Positions 33,428 through 42,694 are shown, counted from the first letter of the stretch. The stretch is 64,000 nucleotides of DNA from Pedobacter fastidiosus (GCF_014306625.1 NZ_JACRYL010000001.1:112136-176135); one strand, 5' to 3'. Notes: generated by a model not told the origin, from the sequence alone. Translations and numbers: made by a program.

Positions 33428-34993
33428 TTATGGTTTCGCTGGTGGTGGCGTAGGTAATTCTTTTCTTGGAATTTGTGCTTCGCGTTGCGATGTATTATAA
33501 ACAAAGGATGCAATAATGGTTGCGGCCTGTTTTAAATCATCTTCTACCAATCTATCGTAAGTATCCATATTGCTATGATGGGTACGGGTATTGTAATCTG
33601 CAGGATCTTGAATAAACTGGAAACCCGGAATGCCAACAGCATCAAAAGCTTGGTGATCGGTGCCACCGGTATTGTTTATGGTAATGGTTGTAGCACCTAG
33701 ATCGTTAAATGGCGTTAACCAACTTTGAAAAATCGGACCTGCAGCTTCATTGCCCTGCAAATAAACGCCACGAATTTTTCCTGTTCCATTATCTAAGTTA
33801 TAATAGGCAGAGATTTTTTTCTGATCAGGAGTTAAAACCATCGTTTTAGGATCTCCGAAATGTTTTGCAACATAACCTCTAGATCCAAATAAACCTTGTT
33901 CTTCTGAGCTCCAAAGCGCAATGCGGATGGTGCGTTTTGGTTTAAAATCTATAGCTTTCAAAATTCTCATGGCCTCCATCATAACGGTAGAGCCAGCTGC
34001 GTTATCTGTAGCGCCTGTTGCTGCATGCCACGAATCAAAGTGACCACCAATCATCACAACTTCGTCCTTTAGTTTTTTATCCGTTCCAGGAATTTCTGCT
34101 ATAACATTATAACCTTGAGGATCTTGATCATAAAATGATGTTTTAATATCCGCTTCTACCTCAACATTTTTTCCTGCACGGAGTAAGCGTTGGATGTGTA
34201 AAAAGTCTTCGGCTGAAACTTCTAACTCTGGCGATACTGGTTTAGCATCTAAAGCATAAGATGCTCCATTACTTGTGAAAAAAGTTCCTTGTCCGCCACG
34301 AGCATAAGTTAAAATTAAACCTACCTTTTCTTCCACTAACATTGTGCTGATTGCTGCTCTAACCTCACGCATTTTCATCATTTGTGCCATTCGATCTCCC
34401 ATTGGTCCGCCAGCTGGTCTTTGCCTAGCAGGTGCGCCGGCTTTAGCTGCTGCCATTTGAGCTAGGGTGGTATCGGCATAGCGAGAAAAATCTGGTTTAA
34501 TGCCACTGGTAAGTGGTGTGCCCTGATCTAACATTATAATTTTGCCAGCTAATTTGCCTTTGTACTTGGCCAAATCAGAAACGCTATCCGCTTTAATTAA
34601 AATTACGTCAGATTTAATAGGCCCGTTTGTACCTGGAGTCCAAGCTTTTGGCGAGGCAATAATTGCATGGTAATATGGAAGCGTAGTTGCTGCATAATAT
34701 TTATCTATTTGCCAGCCTTTACCAAATGTGCCCCAAGCTTCGAGGTGTGCATTTTTTAATCCCCAATCTGATAGTTGCTTAACAGCCCATTCCTGTGCTC
34801 TTTTTAAACCTGGGGAGTTTGATAAACGTGGGCCGGTAACATCGGTTAAATTGAAAGCGATGTTCATTGCTTTGGAATTTTCCAATCCCTCTTTTCTGAT
34901 TTTCTGTACTACCGAAGCATCTGGTGTGTCTTGTGCGAAAGCAGAAAGGCAGAAGCCGAAGGCTAATGCCGTTATTGTAAATCTTTTAATCAT
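33428..34993 (-). CDS. M28-family zinc aminopeptidase, secreted
   Basis: A 521-aa exported protease with a signal peptide cleaved near AFAQ (residue 21). A PA-like insert (about 120-280) interrupts a long N-terminal region. The M28 core follows: metal ligands in GHFDSWHAATGATDNAAG, the catalytic Glu in SSEEQGLFGS and a final His in RTHHSNMDTYD. It resembles carboxypeptidase Q / aminopeptidase S-type enzymes and probably degrades peptides in the periplasm or outside the cell. No type IX secretion C-terminal domain was recognised. Confidence 0.9.
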   Translation of the reverse strand: MIKRFTITALAFGFCLSAFAQDTPDASVVQKIRKEGLENSKAMNIAFNLTDVTGPRLSNSPGLKRAQEWAVKQLSDWGLKNAHLEAWGTFGKGWQIDKYYAATTLPYYHAIIASPKAWTPGTNGPIKSDVILIKADSVSDLAKYKGKLAGKIIMLDQGTPLTSGIKPDFSRYADTTLAQMAAAKAGAPARQRPAGGPMGDRMAQMMKMREVRAAISTMLVEEKVGLILTYARGGQGTFFTSNGASYALDAKPVSPELEVSAEDFLHIQRLLRAGKNVEVEADIKTSFYDQDPQGYNVIAEIPGTDKKLKDEVVMIGGHFDSWHAATGATDNAAGSTVMMEAMRILKAIDFKPKRTIRIALWSSEEQGLFGSRGYVAKHFGDPKTMVLTPDQKKISAYYNLDNGTGKIRGVYLQGNEAAGPIFQSWLTPFNDLGATTITINNTGGTDHQAFDAVGIPGFQFIQDPADYNTRTHHSNMDTYDRLVEDDLKQAATIIASFVYNTSQREAQIPRKELPTPPPAKP

Positions 34994-35128
34994 ATTCTTA
35001 GTTCTAAGTCGGTTTGATTTTATCTAAAAATACGGTTTAACTTGTTTTAAAAACGTTTACAATGAGATTTTTACAATGAAGCTTTATTGCATTTATTTTT
35101 GCGGTTAGCTGGGAGCGAATTAATTTTA

Positions 35129-35208
35129 TTACACTGCATTTTGTTAACTAAACCTTGTTGAAACGAAAAGCCCGCAAACCATTTTTATGGTGCGGACTTG
35201 CAGTGTAA
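35129..35208. repeat. structured intergenic element, copy 2
   Basis: Outer 10-bp perfect inverted repeat TTACACTGCA (35129-35138) / TGCAGTGTAA (35199-35208) encloses an inner stem: AAGcCCGCaaACCAT against ATGGTGCGGaCTT with a TTTT loop (35168-35199). The strip AACGAAAAGCCC before the stem recurs at 2.87 kb, where the surrounding bases also match. The 273-bp gap around it holds no gene. Confidence 0.6.
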
Positions 35209-35266
35209 AGAAGGGACAGACGCTGAAATGAAATGCTGAAACTGCTTTTCTAATTATTGGTGAAAA

Positions 35267-36067
35267 TTATTTGATGCTTTTTTTGGTTACAATAAAATAG
35301 CCGATAATAAATAGTACCAAAGCGTAAATTAAACTGGTATAAATTTCTTGTGTAAAAATTGGAAAATCTGCCGGGTTGGATAATTTTTTAGCGCCGGCAC
35401 TGCTGTTTAAAACTAACGAAGGGTGACTGTAAGGAATTAAATAGGCATATTTCCAACCTACATTTCCTGTGATGATACCCATAATGGTTCCGATAAACCC
35501 GATACCCATTGGCTTTAAAAAATCGCCCCAAAGCAGGCTTAAGATAAATTGGATAGATAAAATCCCTAATGATGCCAAGAAAAGCTTGGTGTAAAATTTA
35601 ATCAGAATTAAAGATGGATCGTACTGATTGAAAGTGTATTTGGGAACTAAAACCTGCAGTAAATGACCGAATATAAATGTAAATGCAGCGAACAGAAAAA
35701 GGCAGATGAAAATTAAAATTACTGCGTATAAATATTTGGCGGCGTAAATAGAAAACTTGTTTAAGGGTTGTGCAAAGAGCGTTTTCCAGGTATCGTTTTT
35801 ATGTTCGATGTTGTTAACCGAAAAAGCCATGAATATTACGTAGAATGGCAAAATTAAAACGCCCATTACGCCAAGTGCTGCGCCAAGATAGCGAAACCAT
35901 AACATTATTGGCGGATAGTGCATGTTAAGCACTTTATCTGACCCCGAATAAAAGCCGAATGCCACTAAAGAACAGATTACTAATGGCAATATAATGGCCG
36001 CCCAAAAGGCGAGGGTTTTTCTTGATTTGTAAAATTCTGATACTAGAGAAATGTATAATGAGCGCAT
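35267..36067 (-). CDS. ABC-2-type transporter permease
   Basis: A 266-aa inner-membrane permease with six TM helices (about 18-38, 58-78, 108-135, 160-180, 190-208, 240-260), of the lantibiotic-immunity/bacitracin-exporter type (MutE/EpiE-like). It is paired with the ATPase gene 1 bp upstream. Substrate is unknown. Divergence from a LytS/LytTR pair suggests a stress- or antimicrobial-responsive exporter. Confidence 0.85.
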   Translation of the reverse strand: MRSLYISLVSEFYKSRKTLAFWAAIILPLVICSLVAFGFYSGSDKVLNMHYPPIMLWFRYLGAALGVMGVLILPFYVIFMAFSVNNIEHKNDTWKTLFAQPLNKFSIYAAKYLYAVILIFICLFLFAAFTFIFGHLLQVLVPKYTFNQYDPSLILIKFYTKLFLASLGILSIQFILSLLWGDFLKPMGIGFIGTIMGIITGNVGWKYAYLIPYSHPSLVLNSSAGAKKLSNPADFPIFTQEIYTSLIYALVLFIIGYFIVTKKSIK

Positions 36068-36068
36068 T

Positions 36069-36977
36069 TTAATTGTTTTTTGTAATGTCTAAGAATAGGT
36101 TTTCTAGATCTTTTTTCTGAAGGTAAAGACTGCTAACGGTAAAGCCGTTCTGAATTAAAAGTGTATTTAAAGCGCCACTATCTTGTGGAGAGGTAAATGG
36201 AACTGTAATTTTTTTATCGGTTATTTCCAAAATTTCGTACCCTGACTGAACTAAAAAAGCTTTAGCATCGCTTATTTTGTTCACTTCAATTTCTAGCATA
36301 GGTTTGCTTAACAAATGAAGTTCGTTTATTGTACCTTGAAATAATAATCGGCCTTTATTTATAATGCCGACGTGTGTGGCCGTACGTTCTATTTCTGCCA
36401 ATAAATGGCTAGATACTAGAATGGTTTTGTTATGTTTTGTTGCCAGATCGATCATTAAATTTCGGACTTCGATAATCCCATTTGGATCTAAACCATTCGT
36501 GGGTTCATCTAAAAGCAACAATTCGGGGTCTGAAACCAATGCCAAGGCAATGCCCAAACGTTGTTTCATACCCAAAGAATATTTTGTAGATTTTTTATTC
36601 GCCGCTTCAGTTAAACCAACTAAGGCTAACATTTCATCGGCTTTGTTTCTTTTGATGCCCAGTAAAAGGCAACGATTTATTAAGTTTTCTTTGCCGGTTA
36701 AGTGCCCATAAATAGCTGGTTGCTCTACCAGTGCACCAACTCTTTTTAAGGTTGCAATACGATTGTGGTTAATTTCCTTTCCAAATATAAAAACCTGATC
36801 GGCTGGTGATTTTAGCAAATTAAGCAATATTTTTATTGTGGTGGTTTTGCCGGCTCCATTTGGCCCCAAGAAGCCATAAATACTTCCTTTTGGTACCTGA
36901 AGTGATAAATCTTTTACAATGGCCTGATTGCCAAAGTTGAAGTTTAAACCAACAGTTTCGATTGCGTAATTACCCAT
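36069..36977 (-). CDS. ABC transporter ATPase
   Basis: A 302-aa ATP-binding subunit. Walker A is GPNGAGKTTT (about 38-47), the signature is YSLGMKQRLGIA, Walker B is LLLLDEPTNGLDP and the switch His is in LVSSHLL. A C-terminal domain of about 80 residues follows the ATPase, as in bacitracin/lantibiotic-export ATPases. It is coupled to the permease (1-bp gap) and follows a small membrane-peptide gene by 5 bp. Confidence 0.94.
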   Translation of the reverse strand: MGNYAIETVGLNFNFGNQAIVKDLSLQVPKGSIYGFLGPNGAGKTTTIKILLNLLKSPADQVFIFGKEINHNRIATLKRVGALVEQPAIYGHLTGKENLINRCLLLGIKRNKADEMLALVGLTEAANKKSTKYSLGMKQRLGIALALVSDPELLLLDEPTNGLDPNGIIEVRNLMIDLATKHNKTILVSSHLLAEIERTATHVGIINKGRLLFQGTINELHLLSKPMLEIEVNKISDAKAFLVQSGYEILEITDKKITVPFTSPQDSGALNTLLIQNGFTVSSLYLQKKDLENLFLDITKNN

Positions 36978-36982
36978 TGTTC

Positions 36983-37147
36983 TTATTTGAAAATGGCTTT
37001 GATAATAGAAGTTGAAGTTTTAGCTGGTTTTACAACTATTTCTCCGTTATCGTTTTGATTGGTATTAACGGTAAGCGTTAATATGATCATCATAAATACT
37101 GGTAATAATAAAAGTAAAAATGGAGAGGTGTTTGCTAACTTTTTCAT
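36983..37147 (-). CDS. small single-TM membrane peptide of ABC operon
   Basis: 54 aa starting at the ATG at 37147 (a longer frame to 37171 is less likely). A basic start MKKLANTS precedes one hydrophobic helix (FLLLLLPVFMMIILTLTV), then a polar tail NTNQNDNGEIVVKPAKTS. It is not recognised. It lies 5 bp upstream of the ATPase gene and is probably the first gene of the ABC operon, so it may be an accessory or regulatory subunit. Confidence 0.65.
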   Translation of the reverse strand: MKKLANTSPFLLLLLPVFMMIILTLTVNTNQNDNGEIVVKPAKTSTSIIKAIFK

Positions 37148-37275
37148 GGTTGTTTCGTTTTGATGATTCAAAGGAACTGAAGAAAAACTAGCTACTAAAA
37201 TCTATTATACCAAGTGTTCAAGATTATAGATAAACAGACATTTTTGGCGTTTGTCGATAAATTTCGCCCATTGGG

Positions 37276-37307
37276 CCGTTGGTAGAAAAAAAATGCCCGT
37301 TGGTAGA
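37276..37307. promoter_or_regulatory. LytTR-type direct repeats, 21-bp spacing
   Basis: CCGTTGGTAGA occurs twice, at 37276-37286 and 37297-37307: 11 identical bases exactly 21 bp apart. CCGTTGGT fits eight of the nine positions of the general LytTR consensus ([TA][AC][CA]GTTN[AG][TG]), missing only the first. A promoter-like TTATTTTG follows at 37336-37343 toward the kinase gene. The divergent ABC operon is the other possible target. Confidence 0.7.
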
Positions 37308-37388
37308 TTGTGTTATCTATTGCATAAAAGTTTATTTATTTTGGATGCGTTAAATGATTGTATAGTAAAACAATCTAAAATACTTGAT

Positions 37389-38420
37389 ATGAAAAAGAGT
37401 AAAGGGCCTTTAGTGCTGCATATAATCTTCTGGATAGTGATAATATTGTTTATTGCCGCTTCGGTTTTCTTTGAAAAGGGCAAGCATACCATGAAAGATT
37501 ATTTCTTGTCTTTTGGTGTATTGGGTATAATCAATATCTCCTTGTTTTACATCAATTATATTTTTTTGATACCTAGTTTAATTAAAAAAAGAAAAAAATA
37601 TTGGTTGTATTTAATCTCTTTTTTCTTGTTAATTATAGGAGCTACATTAATTAAAACGATAATTGCCGTACTTAATCCTGTAGAACTGCTAACCTACACG
37701 ATGGATGGAAAACAAAAGGAATTTACGGTTAACCAATTTGCAATTAACAGCGTATTTTTTGAGGGTTTTTTCTTAATCTGTAGTTGCATTATTAAATTTA
37801 CCATTGATTGGTTTTCTAACGAACGCATTCAGCGCAACTTAGAAAGTGAGCGGAGGGAAATGGAATTACAATTTTTAAAGTCGCAATTAAACCCACATTT
37901 TCTGTTCAATTCCTTAAACAATATTTATTCTTTAGCTTATCAGAAATCGGATAAAACTGCTGATGCTATTATGAAGCTTTCGGAAATTATGCGTTATATG
38001 ATTTATGAGAGCAATACGCCTACTGTTGAACTGGGTAAAGAAGTAGATTATTTAACAAATTATATAGAACTGCAAAAAATCAGGTTTAAAGATGGGGCCT
38101 TTGTAGAGCTCAGTTTAAATGGCGAAATCGACAATCAAAAAATCGTTCCCTTGATGTTAATTTCTTTTGTTGAAAATGCATTTAAGCATGGCGTAGTTAA
38201 TGATCCAGCCGAGCCAGTTAAAATAAATATTATTGCCAATCAGAAAATTTTGCATTTTAGCGTAATCAACAAAAAAAGCCAGCAGAATAAAGATGCGCAG
38301 GGCGGAGTTGGTTTAACTAATGTAGAACGCAGATTACAGCTTGTTTATCCGGATAGATATAAATTAAATGTTGTAAATTCGGCTACTCATTATACCTGTG
38401 AATTGATGATTGATATATAA
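37389..38420 (+). CDS. LytS-type sensor histidine kinase
   Basis: A 343-aa kinase with four TM helices (about 10-28, 42-62, 73-92, 120-140), the phosphoacceptor box LKSQLNPHFLFNSLNNIY, VENAFKHG and GVGLTNVERRLQL. The open frame reaches back to 37251, but that region holds the regulatory repeats and promoter, so the ATG at 37389 (MKKSKG) is chosen. It has no extracellular sensor domain, as is typical of kinases that detect the activity of a neighbouring ABC transporter. The partner regulator follows 61 bp downstream. Confidence 0.92.
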   Translation: MKKSKGPLVLHIIFWIVIILFIAASVFFEKGKHTMKDYFLSFGVLGIINISLFYINYIFLIPSLIKKRKKYWLYLISFFLLIIGATLIKTIIAVLNPVELLTYTMDGKQKEFTVNQFAINSVFFEGFFLICSCIIKFTIDWFSNERIQRNLESERREMELQFLKSQLNPHFLFNSLNNIYSLAYQKSDKTADAIMKLSEIMRYMIYESNTPTVELGKEVDYLTNYIELQKIRFKDGAFVELSLNGEIDNQKIVPLMLISFVENAFKHGVVNDPAEPVKINIIANQKILHFSVINKKSQQNKDAQGGVGLTNVERRLQLVYPDRYKLNVVNSATHYTCELMIDI

Positions 38421-38481
38421 TTCTCGAATAAAAGACGTTGAATTTTAAATCAAAAAGTAAAAAAAATTAATAGCTACCAAA

Positions 38482-39231
38482 ATGAACCTGAACTGTATTG
38501 TTGTTGATGATGAGCCTTTAGCGCTTGATATTTTAGAGGATTATATTTCTAAAGTACCTTTTTTAACTATGGTTAAGCGGTGCGAAAATCCTATTGAAGC
38601 TTTACAGATTGTTCAAGGTGGAGGGATTGATTTGGTATTTCTTGATATCCAAATGCCAGAACTTACAGGGATTCAATTTTTGAAAATAGCTGGCAATAAA
38701 TGCAATTATATATTAACAACTGCTTATCCGCAATACGCATTAGAGAGTTACGATTTAAACGTTTCTGATTACTTATTGAAGCCTATTGCGTTTGATCGTT
38801 TTTATAAAGCAGTAGAGAAGGTTCACAATCAGCTAAAGCCTGCCGAAGCTCCTACAAGTGTAGCACAACCAATAATAACGCCAGCAGCTTTTTCTAGTCC
38901 GCCAAACCCAGTTCAGGATTTTATTTTTGTTAAAACAGAACATAAAATTCAGAAAATTTATCTTCACGATATTCTTTTCATCGAGGGCTTGAAAGATTAC
39001 ATTTCTATTTTTACGAAGGATGAACGCGTAATTACATTGCAGAGCATGAAGAAAATGGAAGAGGCTTTACCACCAAGTCAGTTTATCCGTGTACATAAAT
39101 CTTACATTGTTGCTATCGATAAAATTGAAAGCATAGAGCGCAGCCGAATTACCATAAACAAGAAAATAATTCCTGTTGGAGATACTTATCGCGATGAATT
39201 TTTCAAGGTTATTGGCAATAAAAATATTTAA
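38482..39231 (+). CDS. LytTR-family response regulator
   Basis: 249 aa. The receiver (about 1-120) has VDDEPLALDIL, phosphoacceptor VFLDIQMPEL and a Lys in YLLKPIAF. A Pro/Ala-rich linker (about 125-150) leads to the LytTR domain (about 155-245) with LFIEGLKDYISIF and FIRVHKSYIVAIDKIESIERSRI. It is a paralogue of the regulator at 10.1 kb. Its probable sites are the 21-bp-spaced repeats upstream of its own kinase gene. Confidence 0.94.
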   Translation: MNLNCIVVDDEPLALDILEDYISKVPFLTMVKRCENPIEALQIVQGGGIDLVFLDIQMPELTGIQFLKIAGNKCNYILTTAYPQYALESYDLNVSDYLLKPIAFDRFYKAVEKVHNQLKPAEAPTSVAQPIITPAAFSSPPNPVQDFIFVKTEHKIQKIYLHDILFIEGLKDYISIFTKDERVITLQSMKKMEEALPPSQFIRVHKSYIVAIDKIESIERSRITINKKIIPVGDTYRDEFFKVIGNKNI

Positions 39232-39246
39232 GAAAAGGTAATAGAA

Positions 39247-40128
39247 TTAATTTGTAGGGATAGGCTTAACTGTATATCCCTTTTCTTTCAGCAAGGTAAT
39301 TAAGCTCCATCTATCAACCATATGGCCAACACCTACGGCTATAAAGGCGCTTTGATTTTTCATCATTTCGGGCAGTTCATCTATCCAATTTTGATTCCTG
39401 TTTTTAATTAACTGATCAAATTCCTCTTCGGTATATCCGTCCTTTTTGGAAAAAAGATTTTTAATTGCATCGAGATCTTGTCGAATGTAAAACTGATATA
39501 AATCTTCGCCTTGTTTTTTATACTTTTCTTTATTTTTTATATTATCAAGCAATTGTTCCTTTTGCCTAGCTAAGCTTCTTCCAAAAAGTGCCTTCCCTTG
39601 ATCTTCGATGGTTTCTAACCCGAGAATTTTCTTTTTATTGGCTGTTGCGTAATCTTGGAAATAAATATCGAGCGCAGGATTGTCTTTGCCAATGGTTTTA
39701 GGAGCAGTAAACTGCAAGAGCATCATCTGTACTGCAGCTGGGTTCATTCCGTTTAAAAATTTCAAATCGTAACCAGAAACTTCTTTTAAATAATCTGCAA
39801 CTATTTTATATTCATCTTCACTAAATAACTTATTCAATGTGGTATCTTTTAACTGCATAAAGGGCATTAATTTCTGTGGCAATAAGCTGTCGTTAAGTAA
39901 AAGTTCGCCAATAATAACATCACTGCTCGCCAATTTGGAATTAACCGTTTTCATGCTATCCAAAAATGTTTTACCCGCAAAATGGTAAGTACCAAAAAGA
40001 TAAGATGGTTTCTTAAGTCCATTGCCAGATATTTCCCAAAGGAGGGTATTTGTTTTTATCGATTTCTGAGCCTGTGCATTAAGCCCAATAAATAAGAATA
40101 TGATTAATATATATTTTATTTGCTTCAT
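39247..40128 (-). CDS. TraB/GumN family protein
   Basis: A 293-aa secreted protein (signal peptide cleaved near AQAQ, residue 20) of the TraB/GumN/TIKI fold, which includes metal-dependent proteases. Family marks are LWEISGNGLKKPSYLFGTYHFAG, GLETIEDQ and AFIAVGVGHMVD near the C-terminus, with the conserved Gly-His pairs. The substrate is unknown. It converges with the LytTR regulator (15-bp gap) and lies 4 bp downstream of the plsC-like gene. Confidence 0.88.
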   Translation of the reverse strand: MKQIKYILIIFLFIGLNAQAQKSIKTNTLLWEISGNGLKKPSYLFGTYHFAGKTFLDSMKTVNSKLASSDVIIGELLLNDSLLPQKLMPFMQLKDTTLNKLFSEDEYKIVADYLKEVSGYDLKFLNGMNPAAVQMMLLQFTAPKTIGKDNPALDIYFQDYATANKKKILGLETIEDQGKALFGRSLARQKEQLLDNIKNKEKYKKQGEDLYQFYIRQDLDAIKNLFSKKDGYTEEEFDQLIKNRNQNWIDELPEMMKNQSAFIAVGVGHMVDRWSLITLLKEKGYTVKPIPTN

Positions 40129-40132
40129 TGTA

Positions 40133-40876
40133 TTAGGAGATTGTCTGGTTTAATACTTTTCTAATTTGTGTTTCTACTTCGAAGGTAATATCGTTTGGCG
40201 TTTTTCCTGCTGGATCTATTGGTTTTAAAACCGTCCATCTAAGTGCATGTCCTGTTGTTAAAGGATACATTCCAAAACGTACAATTTTCCAGGAATTTTC
40301 GATAGCAACAGGAACAACCAAAGCATTTGGTGCTGCTTTTAAAAGTGTTGCAATTCCGCCAAATTGAAAGGTTTTTAATTGGCCATCTTTGGCTCTTGTG
40401 CCTTCAGGAAAAATAACTGTACTCCAATTATTTTCCTGCATTCTTCTGCCGAGTTTTATAATTTCTGAAATGGCTTGTTTATTATCTTTTCTGTTGATGT
40501 TTGCGCCACCACCCAATCTTAAATTAATTGAGATGGATGGAATGCCTCTTGTAAGTTCGATTTTAGAAATGAACTTTGCATGATGTTTCCGTAAATACCA
40601 AATTAAAGATGGAATATCGTACATGCTCTGGTGGTTGGCTGCGAAGATAATTGGTCTATCGGTTGGTAAATTGTAATCGTTTTTGAAACTAATGGAGTTG
40701 AACAAAAAAATCTGGCAATAGGTTAAGAAAAAATTAAGAACATCTACAGAAACCTTGTGTGCTTTGTATCCGAAAAATTTAAAACAAATCCATTGTATAG
40801 GGTGGAAAATACAAAGTGTTAAGCCAAAGAAAATATAAAATATTGGACTAAAAATATATCCGAAAAACTTGCTCAT
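40133..40876 (-). CDS. 1-acyl-sn-glycerol-3-phosphate acyltransferase (PlsC-like)
   Basis: A 247-aa membrane-associated acyltransferase that acylates lysophosphatidate to phosphatidate. An N-terminal hydrophobic hairpin (about 5-60) precedes the HX4D motif NHQSMYDI and the substrate-binding FPEGTRAKDG, then PVAIENSW. These are the four blocks of the AGPAT family. Acyl donor (ACP or CoA) cannot be told. Confidence 0.92.
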   Translation of the reverse strand: MSKFFGYIFSPIFYIFFGLTLCIFHPIQWICFKFFGYKAHKVSVDVLNFFLTYCQIFLFNSISFKNDYNLPTDRPIIFAANHQSMYDIPSLIWYLRKHHAKFISKIELTRGIPSISINLRLGGGANINRKDNKQAISEIIKLGRRMQENNWSTVIFPEGTRAKDGQLKTFQFGGIATLLKAAPNALVVPVAIENSWKIVRFGMYPLTTGHALRWTVLKPIDPAGKTPNDITFEVETQIRKVLNQTIS

Positions 40877-40937
40877 TTGCTGGGTTTAAAAACTGGAAAC
40901 AAAGATAAGAATAATGCTGATTTTTGTATTACAAGTA

Positions 40938-41399
40938 CTACTCAAGCGCTTTAAAAATAAACTGCTCCTCATACTCAATCTCAAATGCCTTAAGGAAATC
41001 CTCATATTCCTCTAAAAACGTTTTCTTTTTATGATGATTTTCCTGATCTTGAATGTATTTGATAACATTATTTACATGGCTTTTTGAATAAGAAAATGCT
41101 CCATATCCTTCTTGCCAAGCAAATCGATTTTTGCAAAAATCTTGATCATTGATCCATTTTGAGCTTTCTGTTTTTACATTTTGGATAAGGCTTGAAATAG
41201 ACTGATGGGGTCGCATTCCTATAAATATATGAATGTGATCTGGCATGCAGTTGATCTGCAATACTTTGTGATTATTGTTTTGAAAAATACCCGAAACATA
41301 TTGTAAGAGTCTGCCTTTCCAGTCTTTAGGAATGATTGATGCTCTAAACTTTACAGCAAATACAAATTGAATGTGGAGCTGAGTATAGGTATTTGGCAT
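40938..41399 (-). mobile_element. REP-associated tyrosine transposase (RAYT, Y1/IS200-like)
   Basis: A 153-aa single-strand transposase of the Transposase_17 family. The HUH motif is MPDHIHIFI and the catalytic tyrosine is in VIKYIQDQENHH, followed by conserved Gln/Asn/His residues. The open frame runs to 41516 but the ATG at 41399 starts the family N-terminus (PNTYTQLHIQFVFAVKFR). It looks intact. It is flanked by a tandem array of palindromes of the same type as those RAYTs act on; no classical insertion-sequence ends are visible. Confidence 0.9.
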
Positions 41400-41430
41400 A
41401 GATATTTTTTTATTAATGTAGCTAAATACA

Positions 41431-42098
41431 TCAAACGTTCCTAACGGAACGATATAATTATATTCATATATTTTTACCCAGCAAATGTTCCTACTGAACA
41501 GCCTGGCTATCGGCATAAAATATAGAATTAAAGACTGGATTGGTCTAATGGGTATTTAAATGTCCTGTCGGGACGTATGCTGGGTAGAAAAAAAATATGA
41601 TGGTTTTTATGTTCCGAAGGATCATTTGCTTTCAGTTATTTTCAATAATGAGGTTATATCAAACGTTCCTAACGGAACGAAAATATTTTTGTCGATAGGT
41701 TTTACCCAGCAGCTGTTCCTAGGAACAGCCTGGCTATCGGCGTAAAATATAGAATTAAAGACTGGATTGGTCTAATAGATATTTAAATGTCCCATCGGGA
41801 CATATGCTGGGTAGGAAAAAAAATATAATTGATGGGTTTTATGTTCCGTAGGAATATTTGATTTCAGATATTTTCAATAATGAGGTTATATATCAAACGT
41901 TCCTAACGGAACGAAAATATTTTTATCGTTAGGTTTTACCAAGCAAATGTTCCTACGGAACAGCCTTGGCTATCGGTATAAAACATAGAATTAAAGACTG
42001 GATTGGTCTAATAGATATTTAAATGTCCCGTCGGGACATCTGCTGGGTAGAAAAAAAATATGTAATTGATGTTTTTATGTTCCGTAGGAACATTTGAT
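41431..42098. repeat. tandem REP/BIME array next to the RAYT gene
   Basis: Three units of about 230 bp begin at 41431, 41659 and 41893 (periods 228 and 234). Each contains palindromes of the forms GTTCCTAACGGAAC, TGTTCCTACGGAACA and GTCCCGTCGGGAC, and an outer inverted pair TTACCCAGCA ... GCTGGGTAG about 110-120 bp apart. The sequence between palindromes is also conserved (CTGGATTGGTCTAAT, TATCGGCATAAAAT). It fills the space between the RAYT and Nudix genes. Confidence 0.9.
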
Positions 42099-42108
42099 TA
42101 TTAGATCA

Positions 42109-42663
42109 TTAAATCAGTTTTTCATTAATCATCAGCTTTGCTTTTAATATTGCAGCAACACTCATAGAATCTGTAATTTCTCCATTTAAAACCATTTGAT
42201 AAGCCTCTTCAAATGGGATTTTTTTAACAATTAACCGCTCTGTTTCTTCGGGCATTGCAATTCCCTGAATTAAATCAGTTGCAATATAAATAATGGATAA
42301 TTCATCGCTAACAGAATTAGAAAGATGCATTCGCTGAATCTCCAACCAGTTTTTAGCACTCATTCCTGTCTCTTCCAAAAGCTCTCTTCTAGCACTTTCT
42401 AATGGTTCTTCATCTAGCGGACCACCGCCTTCGGGAATTTCCCAGCTATACGCATTTAGAGCATATCGGTATTGGCCAACCAACCAAGTATTGTAGTTTT
42501 CATCTAGCGGTAAAATTCCAATGGCATAGTTTTTAAAATGTACTACGCCATAAATTCCTTTGCCACCAGAAGGATTTATAACCTGATGCTCGGTAAGTTT
42601 AATCCAATTGTTGTTGTATTTGATTTCGCTCTCTAGGGTTTTCCAAGGGTTTATTTCTTCCAT
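42109..42663 (-). CDS. Nudix hydrolase, ADP-ribose pyrophosphatase type
   Basis: A 184-aa Nudix protein. The Nudix box is GGGPLDEEPLESARRELLEETGM (REx2EE intact), and the flanking GQYRYALNAYSWEIPEG and LEIQRMHLSNSVSDEL fit ADP-ribose or GDP-sugar pyrophosphatases. It probably hydrolyses ADP-ribose or a related nucleoside diphosphate. It ends 10 bp from the REP array and lies 31 bp downstream of the outer-membrane protein gene. Confidence 0.9.
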   Translation of the reverse strand: MEEINPWKTLESEIKYNNNWIKLTEHQVINPSGGKGIYGVVHFKNYAIGILPLDENYNTWLVGQYRYALNAYSWEIPEGGGPLDEEPLESARRELLEETGMSAKNWLEIQRMHLSNSVSDELSIIYIATDLIQGIAMPEETERLIVKKIPFEEAYQMVLNGEITDSMSVAAILKAKLMINEKLI

Positions 42664-42694
42664 ATCGCAAGATAAATAATATTGCTTGAGAATT

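Noticed and set aside
37251..37389. 46-residue N-terminal extension of the LytS kinase
   Set aside because: It overlaps the 21-bp-spaced repeats and a promoter-like element, and lacks the family N-terminus.
41431..42098. Repeats resembling a CRISPR array
   Set aside because: Units are about 230 bp with internal palindromes, no regular short repeat/spacer pattern, no cas genes; a RAYT gene lies next to them.
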